This document shows positions 15,153-23,204 of a stretch of DNA of 64,000 nt, piece after piece. The DNA comes from WJKG01 sp964627305. GTDB taxonomy: Bacteria > Zixibacteria > MSB-5A5 > GN15 > FEB-12. Where the stretch lies: the NCBI GenBank assembly GCA_964627305.1, contig CAZVHP010000003.1, forward strand, positions 186,001 to 250,000, in the 5' to 3' direction. The translations under genes and the position numbers were made by a program. The notes under the pieces were generated by a model. That model worked only from the letters and a program-made list of their open reading frames with translations, was not told where the DNA came from and ran no database searches. The stretch's first letter is position 1; the number at the start of each line of letters is the position of its first letter.

Positions 15153-17276
15153 ATGAAACGAGAACTGAACGCCATTTTTCGACCCGAGTCAATCGCGGTG
15201 ATTGGGGCTTCATCCCGCAAGAATACGATTGGGCGGGAGCTTCTGCACAACCTGATTACTGCCGAGTTCAACGGCAAGGTGTTCCCGGTCAATCCCAGGG
15301 CCAGTGTCATTCACTCTATCAAGTCCTATTCGACCATTCTCGATGTTCCCGATGCTGTTGATCTGGCGATAATTATTGTACCCAAGGAGCATGTTAATTC
15401 GGTGGCCCGGCAATGCGGTCAGAAGGGTGTCAAGGGGATTGTCGTCATATCTGCCGGCTTCTCGGAGGTTGGTGCGGAGGGCAAGAGGCGAGAGATGGAG
15501 CTGCTCGGATCGGTGCGGGAGTACGGCATGCGCATGGTCGGCCCCAATTGCTTCGGTGTGGTCAACACCGATCCCGAGGTGCGTCTGAATGCGACCTTTG
15601 GCAAGACCTTTCCGGACCCCGGCAGACTCGGCTTCATCACCCAGTCGGGTGCGATGGGTGAGGGGATAATGACAATGGCCAAGCAACTGGGCATTGGCTT
15701 TTCGATCGTGGCCTCGATTGGCAACAAGGCGGATATCTCCTCGAACGACATGCTCGAGTACTTCATGGATGATCCCAACACGGATGTCATTTTGATGTAC
15801 ATGGAGAATTTCGGTAACCCGCGCAAGTTCACTCAGATTGCCCGTGAGGTGTCGAAAGTGAAGCCGCTTGTGGCCGTGAAGTCGGGCCGGACGACGCTTG
15901 GGGCCAAGGCGGCCAGCTCGCACACCGGCGCGCTGGCCGGGCTGGATGTGGGGGTGGAGGCAGTGTTTGAACAGACGGGGGTTATCCGGGTGGACACGGT
16001 CGAGGAGTTGTTCGATGTCGCCATGGCCCTGAGCAAGCAGCCGGTCCCGAAAGGCAACCGCGTGGTGGTTGTAACCAACGCCGGCGGCCCGGGTATTCTG
16101 GCGACCGATGCCCTCATCAGCAATGACATGCAGATGCCCCCGCTGACATCGGCAACAGTGAAGCAGCTCAGGGAGCACATCTCGGCCGAGGCCTCTTTTG
16201 CGAACCCAATGGACATGGTGGCCGGGGCCGGTGGCAGAGAGTTCAGGATTACGCTGGAGGCGGTCAAGGGCGACAAGCGCTACGACACCATCCTGCCGAT
16301 TTTCGTGCCACCGGTGACGATCGATCCCATGGATGTGGCTCGCAGCATTCAGGAGGCGCTGGCAGATACTGACAAGACAGTCATGGCGGCCTTTTTCGGT
16401 GCTTTCGGAGAGGGAATGCGCAGCAGCGCCATAGACTTTCTCAAGGAGCACGGTATCCCCACGTACTGGTTTCCGGAGGCAATTGCGAAGGTTCTCTCGC
16501 GGCTTGAGCGCTACCGTCAGTGGCGAGACCGGCCGCGTCCCAAATTCCGTAAGTTCAAGGTGGACACAGCCCGCGTACAGAGTATTGTCGATGCTGCCAT
16601 TGGCAAGGGGGCAAAGGAGGTAACCATCGTGGGCGACGAGGCGATCCAGGTCCTGCAGGCCTACGGCATTCAGGCCGCCGGCTATCGTTATGCCTCATCG
16701 GCCCGGGAAGCTGTCGAAGTGGCCGAGGCGATGGATTACCCGGTGGTCATGAAAGTCAACACGCCCGCCATGCTTCACAAGACCGAGGCCGGGGCCGTCA
16801 TGGTCGACCTTCGCTCCGACAAGGAGGTCAGGGACGCCTTTCGCGAGTTGCAGAAGCGAGTGAAAGACAGCATAACCTCCGATGAACAGTTCTCGGTCGC
16901 CATGCAGGAGATGATCGGCGGTATCGAAACGGTGATTGGCATGACCACCGATCCATCGTTCGGACCCTTGATGATGTTCGGGTTGGGCGGCATCTATGTC
17001 GAGGTGATGAAGGATGTCGCCTTCCGCATTCACCCCCTGAGCACATCGGGAGCGGCCGACATGATTCGCACGATTCGCTCCTATCCGCTGCTGACAGGGT
17101 TCCGTGGAGCGCCGTCCGTTGATCTGGCGACGATAGAGGAAACACTGCTGCGGCTGTCGCAGTTGGTGGGCGATTTCACCTGTTTCGACGAGATTGATAT
17201 CAACCCGTTTATCGTATCGCCTGATACGACTAAGTGCAAGGCAGTCGACGCTCGGTTCATCATCCGGATGCGGTGA
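15153..17276 (+). CDS. ADP-forming acetate/acyl-CoA ligase, fused alpha-beta subunits
   Basis: Enzymes of this type convert acyl-CoA + ADP + Pi to acid + CoA + ATP, or the reverse. I chose the ATG at 15153 (MKRELNAIFRPESIAVIGAS) because the family begins with this CoA-binding block; the longer reading from 15039 adds 38 atypical residues. Domains in order: CoA-binding Rossmann domain (about 8-135), succinyl-CoA-ligase-like domain with the phosphohistidine motif SSHTGALAG (His257), then the ATP-grasp beta part (about 485-700) with YPVVMKVNTPAMLHKTEAGA. The 707-residue length is normal for fused enzymes. The intergenic space before it has TTGACA at 15017 without a clear -10. The acyl substrate cannot be read from sequence. 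Confidence 0.9.
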   Translation: MKRELNAIFRPESIAVIGASSRKNTIGRELLHNLITAEFNGKVFPVNPRASVIHSIKSYSTILDVPDAVDLAIIIVPKEHVNSVARQCGQKGVKGIVVISAGFSEVGAEGKRREMELLGSVREYGMRMVGPNCFGVVNTDPEVRLNATFGKTFPDPGRLGFITQSGAMGEGIMTMAKQLGIGFSIVASIGNKADISSNDMLEYFMDDPNTDVILMYMENFGNPRKFTQIAREVSKVKPLVAVKSGRTTLGAKAASSHTGALAGLDVGVEAVFEQTGVIRVDTVEELFDVAMALSKQPVPKGNRVVVVTNAGGPGILATDALISNDMQMPPLTSATVKQLREHISAEASFANPMDMVAGAGGREFRITLEAVKGDKRYDTILPIFVPPVTIDPMDVARSIQEALADTDKTVMAAFFGAFGEGMRSSAIDFLKEHGIPTYWFPEAIAKVLSRLERYRQWRDRPRPKFRKFKVDTARVQSIVDAAIGKGAKEVTIVGDEAIQVLQAYGIQAAGYRYASSAREAVEVAEAMDYPVVMKVNTPAMLHKTEAGAVMVDLRSDKEVRDAFRELQKRVKDSITSDEQFSVAMQEMIGGIETVIGMTTDPSFGPLMMFGLGGIYVEVMKDVAFRIHPLSTSGAADMIRTIRSYPLLTGFRGAPSVDLATIEETLLRLSQLVGDFTCFDEIDINPFIVSPDTTKCKAVDARFIIRMR

Positions 17277-17347
17277 CACTCTTGCGTCGGCTCAACGTAT
17301 GTGCCATATATACGGTAACCGGGTAGACCCATAGTGTGGGAGAATAC

Positions 17348-17893
17348 ATGAGATACGAACTACGATCGATCGGTTTGTGGAGCGCGTTCAAGATCCTGTT
17401 TATGTTCAACCTGATCGCCGGCTTCGTCGTCGGCCTGATATACGCCCTGATGTTCTCATTTATCATGACGCTTGCCTCCCAGATGCCCGGCATGCCGATG
17501 CAGCAGCTTCAGTCGGTGGGTGTGTCAACCGGAGCCTTGGTGATCATTCTGCCGATCATGTTTTCGCTCGGATCGGCGGTTTTCAACACCATCATTGGCT
17601 TTGTCGCGGCCCTTATGTACAATGCACTGGCTCATCTCGTCGGCGGTCTGGAGTTGAATCTCCAGGTTCAGACCGAACCGCACCACGAGATGTCCGCTGC
17701 GAGACCCGCCACCGTCGGACCGTCAGGCCATGCTCATGGGTATACGGCACCGGCACCCGGAGCGCCGCCGCACCAGCATACGCCGCCACCACCGCCACCG
17801 TCCACACCGGCCGAACCACCACCTCAGAGACCGCCGTCGGAGCAGCCGGGGAGCCGTGACGATAACGACAGACCGAACCAACCACCAGCCTGA
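17348..17893 (+). CDS. DUF3566-like two-TM protein with Pro/His-rich tail
   Basis: The ATG at 17348 is preceded by GGGAGA at a good distance, so I prefer it to the GTG at 17336. The 181-residue product starts with MRYELRSIGLWSAFK. It has two long hydrophobic segments (about residues 14-45 and 60-92) and then the block YNALAHLVGGLELNL, which I recognise as the end of DUF3566 domains. From about residue 105 the chain is low-complexity: Pro-rich with His, Ala and a final acidic/Asn stretch, presumably disordered in the cytoplasm. DUF3566 proteins have no established function that I know of. It lies 29 bp before gltX on the same strand and may be cotranscribed. Confidence 0.7.
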   Translation: MRYELRSIGLWSAFKILFMFNLIAGFVVGLIYALMFSFIMTLASQMPGMPMQQLQSVGVSTGALVIILPIMFSLGSAVFNTIIGFVAALMYNALAHLVGGLELNLQVQTEPHHEMSAARPATVGPSGHAHGYTAPAPGAPPHQHTPPPPPPSTPAEPPPQRPPSEQPGSRDDNDRPNQPPA

Positions 17894-17922
17894 CCCGGAG
17901 CAGTCACAGGGTAGCATACAAC

Positions 17923-19371
17923 ATGAGTTCAACACCTGTAAGAGTCCGTATCGCCCCCTCACCGTCGGGCTATCTCCACGTGGGGACAGCGCGCACCGCT
18001 ATTGCCAATTTTCTGTTTGCTCGTCACTACGACGGCCGGTTCGTCATTCGTATTGAGGACACCGACAAGGAGCGCTCGCGTCCTGAACTGATCGAGCCGA
18101 TCATTGAGGCCCTGCGCTGGCTGGGGATCGAGTCCGATGAGCCGCTGGTATATCAGTCGCAGCGACTCGAGCAGTACGGGCGATTTGCTCAGAAGATTCT
18201 TGATGCCGGTCATGCCTATCGCTGCTTCATGACGCCGGAAGAGATCGACGCGGAGCGCACTCTGGCCCGCGAACAGAGGCGGAACCCGGACTACCGCACG
18301 CCCTCACTGTCTCTGAGCGAGGATGAAATCCAGTCGCGGGTGGCCGCCAACGAGCCGCACACGATCCGGCTGAAGATACCCGATGGCGAGACCACTTTCC
18401 AGGACATGGTCTCGGGACATCTGAAGAAGGCCAATGTTGATCTGGAGGATTTGGTGTTGGCCCGTTCCGATGGCACCGCCACGTACAACCTTGCGGTGGT
18501 GGTGGACGATCATGAGATGGGCATCAGCCACGTGATTCGCGGCAATGATCATATCACCAACACCTTCAAGCAGATGCACATCTATCGTGCCCTTGGCTGG
18601 GAGTCGCCGGTTTTCGGGCATCTGCCGCTTATTCTGCGGCCTGACAAGAAGAAAGTGTCCAAACGTCTGGGCGACAAAGATGTTAATGAATACCAGACAG
18701 AAGGCATCCTGCCCGAGGCGATGTTCAACTACCTGTGTCTGCTGGGCTGGTCGCCGAAAGAAGACCGCGAGGTATTCACGGTCACGGAGTTGATTGAGCG
18801 CTTCACGGAGAGAAATTTCAACGCCTCCAATGCCGTCTTCGATGAGGAGAAGCTGTTGGCCATAAACAAGGCGCATATCATGCTCAAGAGCGATCATGAA
18901 CTGGCGGTGATCGTGGCGCCGTTATTGGTGGAGGCCGGGCTGACGACCAAGTACTGGCTGGAAACCCGATGGGAGTACCTGCGCCATGTTGTCGGGCTGC
19001 TCAAGGAGCGGGTGACGCGTCTGGACGACTTCGCGCCTCAGAGCGGGTACTTCTTCCAGTCTGACTACACCTACGACGATCAGGCCGCTGCGAAGCATTT
19101 CACGCCGGAAGCGGCGGAGCACTTGCAGCAGTTGTATGAGCGCTATGAGTCACTGACGCAGTTTGATGCCGAGGCGCTGGAGCAGTCGCTGTCGGCCCTT
19201 GCTGACGATCTGGGTATCAAACGCGCGCGGTTGATTCATCCTGCCAGGTTGGCGGTATCGGGGGTTCCCGCGGGTCCCAGCCTGTACCACATGCTGGAAG
19301 TACTCGGCAGGCGGGCCGTACTGGAACGTCTGCAAAGAGCCATTGAACACATTCACAGGTATAGTTCGTAA
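17923..19371 (+). CDS. gltX: Glutamyl-tRNA synthetase
   Basis: The enzyme charges tRNA-Glu (and in many bacteria tRNA-Gln) with glutamate using ATP. The class I signatures are present: a HIGH-type motif in PSGYLHVGTARTA (about residues 10-22) and a KMSKS-type motif KKVSKR (about 243-248). The 482-residue length is typical, with a catalytic domain to about residue 320 and an alpha-helical anticodon-binding domain after it. Motifs such as RIEDTDKERSRPE and GNDHITNTFKQ match the GluRS catalytic core. No amidotransferase gene is visible in the window, so discrimination for tRNA-Gln cannot be judged. Confidence 0.96.
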   Translation: MSSTPVRVRIAPSPSGYLHVGTARTAIANFLFARHYDGRFVIRIEDTDKERSRPELIEPIIEALRWLGIESDEPLVYQSQRLEQYGRFAQKILDAGHAYRCFMTPEEIDAERTLAREQRRNPDYRTPSLSLSEDEIQSRVAANEPHTIRLKIPDGETTFQDMVSGHLKKANVDLEDLVLARSDGTATYNLAVVVDDHEMGISHVIRGNDHITNTFKQMHIYRALGWESPVFGHLPLILRPDKKKVSKRLGDKDVNEYQTEGILPEAMFNYLCLLGWSPKEDREVFTVTELIERFTERNFNASNAVFDEEKLLAINKAHIMLKSDHELAVIVAPLLVEAGLTTKYWLETRWEYLRHVVGLLKERVTRLDDFAPQSGYFFQSDYTYDDQAAAKHFTPEAAEHLQQLYERYESLTQFDAEALEQSLSALADDLGIKRARLIHPARLAVSGVPAGPSLYHMLEVLGRRAVLERLQRAIEHIHRYSS

Positions 19372-19403
19372 CACGTATACATGTTTGACAGACAGGATCA
19401 CAT

Positions 19404-19904
19404 ATGACTGACGACAAACAGAAGGTCGCCGAGATCCTCAGGCGCGCCATCAAGGGCGAGGAGGATGGCTACAAGTTCTATGATCTGCTTTCGAAGAAAG
19501 CGACGAACCCGGAAGCCCGGCGGAAACTCGAGAACCTGCGCGATGACGAGAAACGGCACCGCGAGACGCTCGTTGAGATATTCCACGACGAGATCGGTCC
19601 GGACATCGGCGATTTGCCGGAAAAGGGGATCGGTGCCCTGGCGGAGGTTTTCCGCAAGGGACATCTGGAAGAGCGAAAGACGGAAATGGAATTCATCGAT
19701 CTGGCGATCGAGGCCGAGCTGGCCGCGACCGACTACTATCATCAGCAGCGTGATGCAGTCGATGACCAGAACTGGAAGAAGGTTTTTGACCAGCTGGCCA
19801 CCGAGGAGCACACGCACTTTGAGTTGCTTCAGGCCGAACGTGATGCTCTCTCTGGCAACTACTATTGGTTCGGTTATGATAGTGGCGCTCCACTGGAACA
19901 TTGA
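19404..19904 (+). CDS. Ferritin-like diiron protein (rubrerythrin family, no rubredoxin domain)
   Basis: The 166-residue product is a four-helix ferritin-like protein. Helix motifs carrying the expected diiron ligands are visible: KGEEDGYKFY (about 18-27), RDDEKRHRE (about 46-54), AIEAELAATDYY (about 100-111) and ATEEHTHFE (about 132-140). These are two E-x2-H type pairs plus additional glutamates, as in rubrerythrins that reduce hydrogen peroxide. The C-terminal rubredoxin domain of classical rubrerythrin is missing, but a separate rubredoxin-like protein is encoded 65 bp downstream. With the peroxiredoxin after that, the set looks like a peroxide-defence operon of an anaerobe or microaerophile. 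Substrate and metal are inferred. Confidence 0.85.
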   Translation: MTDDKQKVAEILRRAIKGEEDGYKFYDLLSKKATNPEARRKLENLRDDEKRHRETLVEIFHDEIGPDIGDLPEKGIGALAEVFRKGHLEERKTEMEFIDLAIEAELAATDYYHQQRDAVDDQNWKKVFDQLATEEHTHFELLQAERDALSGNYYWFGYDSGAPLEH

Positions 19905-19969
19905 CATCAAACGTATCTGGTGTCATGATGGACAATTGGGATCGAGAAGGTTCTGCAGGAGGATGACAG

Positions 19970-20164
19970 ATGGCTTGGGTCTGCAATGTGTGCGGATACG
20001 TTGAAGATGAGGGAAGCCCGCCGTCGACCTGCCCGGTTTGCGGTGCGCCTGAAAACGAGTTTCTGGAGCGGTTCGAAGATGATGACGATACTCTCCTGAA
20101 CTCGGACGATGACGACGAACTGGATGATTTCGAGAAGGACCTGTTTGCTGATTACGATGAGTGA
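19970..20164 (+). CDS. Rubredoxin-like zinc-ribbon/iron protein with acidic tail
   Basis: This 64-residue protein has a rubredoxin-type knuckle pair, WVCNVCGYVE (Cys5, Cys8) and CPVCGAPENEF (Cys22, Cys25), matching the short domain found at the C-terminus of rubrerythrins. It is followed by an unusually acidic tail (about residues 34-64, mostly D and E). A strong GCAGGAGG ribosome site precedes the ATG. Encoded separately but next to the ferritin-like gene, it is probably the electron donor to that diiron protein, so that the two together make a split rubrerythrin. The acidic tail may dock to it. The iron versus zinc content cannot be told from sequence. Confidence 0.82.
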   Translation: MAWVCNVCGYVEDEGSPPSTCPVCGAPENEFLERFEDDDDTLLNSDDDDELDDFEKDLFADYDE

Positions 20165-20170
20165 GTGCCT

Positions 20171-20671
20171 ATGAACAGGGATTCATCCCCACAGGTTAGT
20201 CAGCGCCAGCTCAGGCCGGGGGATACCGCCCCGGACTTCACTTTGCCGACTCACAACGAGGGCGAACTGAACCTGGCCTGGTATCGGGGACGGCAGAATG
20301 TTGTGCTGGCTTTCTATCCCGGCGATTTCACTCCGGTGTGCTCGGCGCAGATTCCCGGGTATCAGCAGGTGCTGGGGACGATTGAGCAGTACAATGCCAA
20401 GCTCCTGGGCATATCCGTTGATTCGCTGGCCGTTCACCAGGCCTGGGCGAAATCCATGGGCGGTTTGGGTTATCCTCTGATGTCGGACTTCTACCCGCAT
20501 GGCGAGGTGGCCAGGAAATACGGCGTGTTTGACGAGAAATGGGGCGTGGCTCAGCGGGCGGTGTTTGTGATCGACAAGAAGGGAGTCATTCGGTACATCG
20601 AGCGTACCATGTTCAGTGAGCTGCCCAGCAATGAGGAGTTGTTCCGCCAGTTGGCGGCGCTGCCGGACTGA
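20171..20671 (+). CDS. 1-Cys peroxiredoxin (AhpC/TSA family, AhpE/Bcp-like)
   Basis: The product reduces hydrogen peroxide or organic peroxides. The thioredoxin-fold peroxiredoxin signature is seen in FYPGDFTPVCSAQIPGYQ, with the peroxidatic cysteine at about residue 57 counted from the ATG at 20171. It is the only cysteine in the protein, so resolution must come from an external thiol, as in 1-Cys enzymes. Other family blocks are LLGISVDS and RAVFVIDKKGVIRYI. An in-frame GTG two codons upstream is an alternative start, giving 168 instead of 166 residues. It is the third gene of the peroxide-defence group, following the rubredoxin-like gene almost without a gap. Confidence 0.9.
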   Translation: MNRDSSPQVSQRQLRPGDTAPDFTLPTHNEGELNLAWYRGRQNVVLAFYPGDFTPVCSAQIPGYQQVLGTIEQYNAKLLGISVDSLAVHQAWAKSMGGLGYPLMSDFYPHGEVARKYGVFDEKWGVAQRAVFVIDKKGVIRYIERTMFSELPSNEELFRQLAALPD

Positions 20672-20910
20672 GGACCGGCCGTCGCATTCGGTGAACCGCC
20701 ACGAAGCCGCGCTGTTACATCACATACGGTGTATCAGCCTCCCTGGGATGGAATCGGATAACCGCCGTCGCTGCCGCAGGCGTGTTGTGGGGTTGCCACA
20801 GTCTGGCGGGTGACAGACCGAGTGACGGCGAGTGGTGATTCGACTTCGGGACTGCCCAGGGGTTCCGCCGTTGTGTGTGCTGAGCAGTTGATTCCAGGAG
20901 TTGCCTGTTG

Positions 20911-22011
20911 ATGACGACGCGTTCGACAGCAAATGACGTTTTCGACATCACCTTTATTGGGGCCGGGCCGGTGGCCATGTATGGGATGTACTATGCCGGT
21001 CTGCGCATGACTCGGTTCAAGGCGATCGACATGCTCGATCAGGTCGGCGGCGGGTTGATGGCTCTCTACCCGGAGAAGTATATCTATGATGTCGCCGGGT
21101 TCCCCAGGATCCTTGCCAAAGACCTGACGGCCCAGTTTCAGCAGCAGGCTACGCAGTATCCGCACGAACTCTGTCTGGGTGAGAAGGTGACTCATCTGGA
21201 GCGCCGGGACGATGGTGTCATTGAGCTGACGACCACCCTCGGGCGCCATCTCTCGAAAGTGGTGATTGTCTGCGCCGGTCTGGGGGCTTACATCCCGCGC
21301 TCGCTGGACATTCCCAATATCAAGGAGCTGGAAGGGCGTGGTGTCTTTTATTTCGCCCGCAACCTTGAGGTCTTCCGGGGGAAGAACGTGTTGATTGTCG
21401 GGGGCGGGGACTCGGCCTTTGACTATTCGCTCATGCTGGAACCGGTAGCTTCGAAGGTCGTGCATATCCACCGCAATGACTTCTTCAGTGCACACGAAGA
21501 CACCGTACGCCGTGTGCGCGAATCCTCGGTTGAGCTGAAGGTCCCGTTCTGGGAACTGAAGCAGATTGAGGGAGACGATTGGGTGCGCAAGGCAACAATC
21601 GTGCAGTCGCAGACCGGCGAGACAATAGAGATGGCCGTAGACGCCATCGTGCTGAACATCGGTTTCCTCACCAACCTTGGGCCGATAGAGAACTGGGGGT
21701 TGAAAATCGAGAAAAACGCCATTGCTGTGGACTCGCGGATGCGTACAAATGTTGAGGGCGTGTATGCCGCCGGTGATATTGTTACCTACGACGGCAAACT
21801 GAAGCTGATTTCCATCGGCTGCGGAGAGGTTGCGGTTGCGGTTAACAACGCTCGCAATTATCTCAACCCGAAGGCCAAGGTTAGTCCGGGGCATTCAACG
21901 GATCGGCATGAGCTGGTCATGAAGAAAGTGAAACGGAAGATGGCAGAGGCAGGCGGAACCGGCACCGCTGACGGGAAGACGCAGGTGCAGCAAACACCAG
22001 AGGAGAGCTGA
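20911..22011 (+). CDS. Ferredoxin--NADP reductase, thioredoxin-reductase-like type
   Basis: This flavoprotein should transfer electrons between NAD(P)H and ferredoxin. Two nucleotide-binding motifs are visible: FAD-binding GAGPVAMYGMYYAGL (about 18-32) and NAD(P)H-binding VLIVGGGDSAFDYSL (about 160-174). The C-terminal FAD block is GVYAAGDIVTY. The redox CxxC of real thioredoxin reductases is absent, which is the mark of the YumC-type reductases. I start at the ATG at 20911, ten bases after CAGGAG; a TTG one codon earlier is also possible. The last 30 residues are a low-complexity extension. Its stop overlaps the start of nadA by one base. IorAB and other ferredoxin-dependent enzymes in the window provide possible partners. 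Confidence 0.87.
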   Translation: MTTRSTANDVFDITFIGAGPVAMYGMYYAGLRMTRFKAIDMLDQVGGGLMALYPEKYIYDVAGFPRILAKDLTAQFQQQATQYPHELCLGEKVTHLERRDDGVIELTTTLGRHLSKVVIVCAGLGAYIPRSLDIPNIKELEGRGVFYFARNLEVFRGKNVLIVGGGDSAFDYSLMLEPVASKVVHIHRNDFFSAHEDTVRRVRESSVELKVPFWELKQIEGDDWVRKATIVQSQTGETIEMAVDAIVLNIGFLTNLGPIENWGLKIEKNAIAVDSRMRTNVEGVYAAGDIVTYDGKLKLISIGCGEVAVAVNNARNYLNPKAKVSPGHSTDRHELVMKKVKRKMAEAGGTGTADGKTQVQQTPEES

Positions 22012-23090
22012 TGTATTTTTCGCTCCCAAGAGAATACCGCGAAGCATCGATCGAGCAGCTCAGGGACCGTATTCGGGCCGCCAAGTCCCGTCTGGGGAGC
22101 CGACTCGTCATTCTGGCACATCATTATCAGCGAGTCGAGATTGTCGAGTTCGGTGATCATCTCGGCGACAGCTACGCTCTTTCGAAGACTGCCTCACAGC
22201 AGGAGAAGGCCGAGTATATCGTCTTTTGCGGTGTCCACTTCATGGCGGAGTCGGCAGACATTCTGACCGATGAACGCAAGACCGTCTACTTGCCCAATCC
22301 CCTTGCGGGCTGCCCAATGGCCGACATGGCCGAGATGGCCGATGTGCTGGCGGCTTGGGAGTATCTTGGTGAGATCGGCAGCAGGGACAAGATCGTTCCC
22401 ATATCCTACATGAACACGACCGCCGGGCTGAAGGCTTTCACCGGACGCAACGGTGGTTTGATCTGCACCTCATCGAACGCCAAGTCGGCCATGAAGTGGG
22501 CCTTCGAGCAGAAAGAGAAGATCTTCTTTTTCCCCGATGAGCACCTTGGTTACAATACCGGCATCTGGTACGGATTGAAGCCCGAGGAAATGGTGATCTG
22601 GGACTTCTCCCGCGAGGATGGCGGCCTGAGCGCTAAGGACATTGAGCGGGCAAAGATTATCCTGTGGAAAGGGCACTGTCACGTACACACCAACTTCACC
22701 GCGGACCATGTCCGCGAGGTGCGCTCGAAGTACCCCGATGTGAAAGTAGTCGTTCACCCGGAATGTCCCCATGAAGTTGTCAAGCTGGCAGATGCTTACG
22801 GATCGACCAAGTTCATCGTGGAATACTGCGAGAAGGCCCCGCCAGGTTCGACTATAGCCATTGGAACCGAGATCAACCTGATCAACCGGATGGCCCTCAC
22901 GTATCCCGATAAGACCATATTTGAGTTGTCCGGGCAGACCTGCCCGGTGTGCGCGAATATGTATCGCACGACGCTCAATGATCTGGCCTATTGTCTTGAG
23001 AGTCTCGATGACATCAAACCGATCTCAGTGCCCGAACCGACCCGTTCCGAGGCACTGATAGCGCTGGAGAAGATGCTGAGGATCGCATGA
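22011..23090 (+). CDS. nadA: Quinolinate synthase A
   Basis: NadA condenses iminoaspartate with dihydroxyacetone phosphate to quinolinate in NAD biosynthesis, using an oxygen-sensitive [4Fe-4S] cluster. The family motifs are present: LAHHYQRVEI near residue 35, NPLAGCPMADM (Cys101), CTSSNAKSAM (Cys152), HPECPHEV (Cys252) and GQTCPVCANM (Cys311 and Cys314). The 359-residue length is that of the long-type enzymes. The ATG overlaps the stop of the reductase gene, so the two are cotranscribed. The partner genes nadB and nadC are not in the window. Cluster ligands are assigned from family knowledge rather than tested. Confidence 0.95.
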   Translation: MYFSLPREYREASIEQLRDRIRAAKSRLGSRLVILAHHYQRVEIVEFGDHLGDSYALSKTASQQEKAEYIVFCGVHFMAESADILTDERKTVYLPNPLAGCPMADMAEMADVLAAWEYLGEIGSRDKIVPISYMNTTAGLKAFTGRNGGLICTSSNAKSAMKWAFEQKEKIFFFPDEHLGYNTGIWYGLKPEEMVIWDFSREDGGLSAKDIERAKIILWKGHCHVHTNFTADHVREVRSKYPDVKVVVHPECPHEVVKLADAYGSTKFIVEYCEKAPPGSTIAIGTEINLINRMALTYPDKTIFELSGQTCPVCANMYRTTLNDLAYCLESLDDIKPISVPEPTRSEALIALEKMLRIA

Positions 23091-23122
23091 GAACTGCCAG
23101 AGGGGGCAAGTGACTGCGATGC

Positions 23123-23150
23123 TTGACTTTCGTGCCGGGGAAGGTATATT
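23123..23150 (+). promoter_or_regulatory. Sigma70-type promoter TTGACT-N16-TATATT
   Basis: TTGACT (23123-23128) and TATATT (23145-23150) are separated by 16 bp and lie 55 bp before the ATG of the E2 gene, in the gap after nadA. It probably drives E2 and lipB. Confidence 0.65.
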
Positions 23151-23204
23151 CCGGCCAATTATTATCTGGCATTGAACTGAGTACAAACAGAGGATGACAT
23201 TTAA

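Noticed and set aside
19385..19404. TTTGACA shortly before the ferritin-like gene
   Set aside because: It lies so close to the ATG that its -10 box would fall inside the gene, so it cannot start this transcript.
20672..20910. Riboswitch or structured RNA upstream of the ferredoxin reductase gene
   Set aside because: I compared it by eye with cobalamin-box and other known motifs and saw no match; only weak, unspecific base pairing is present.
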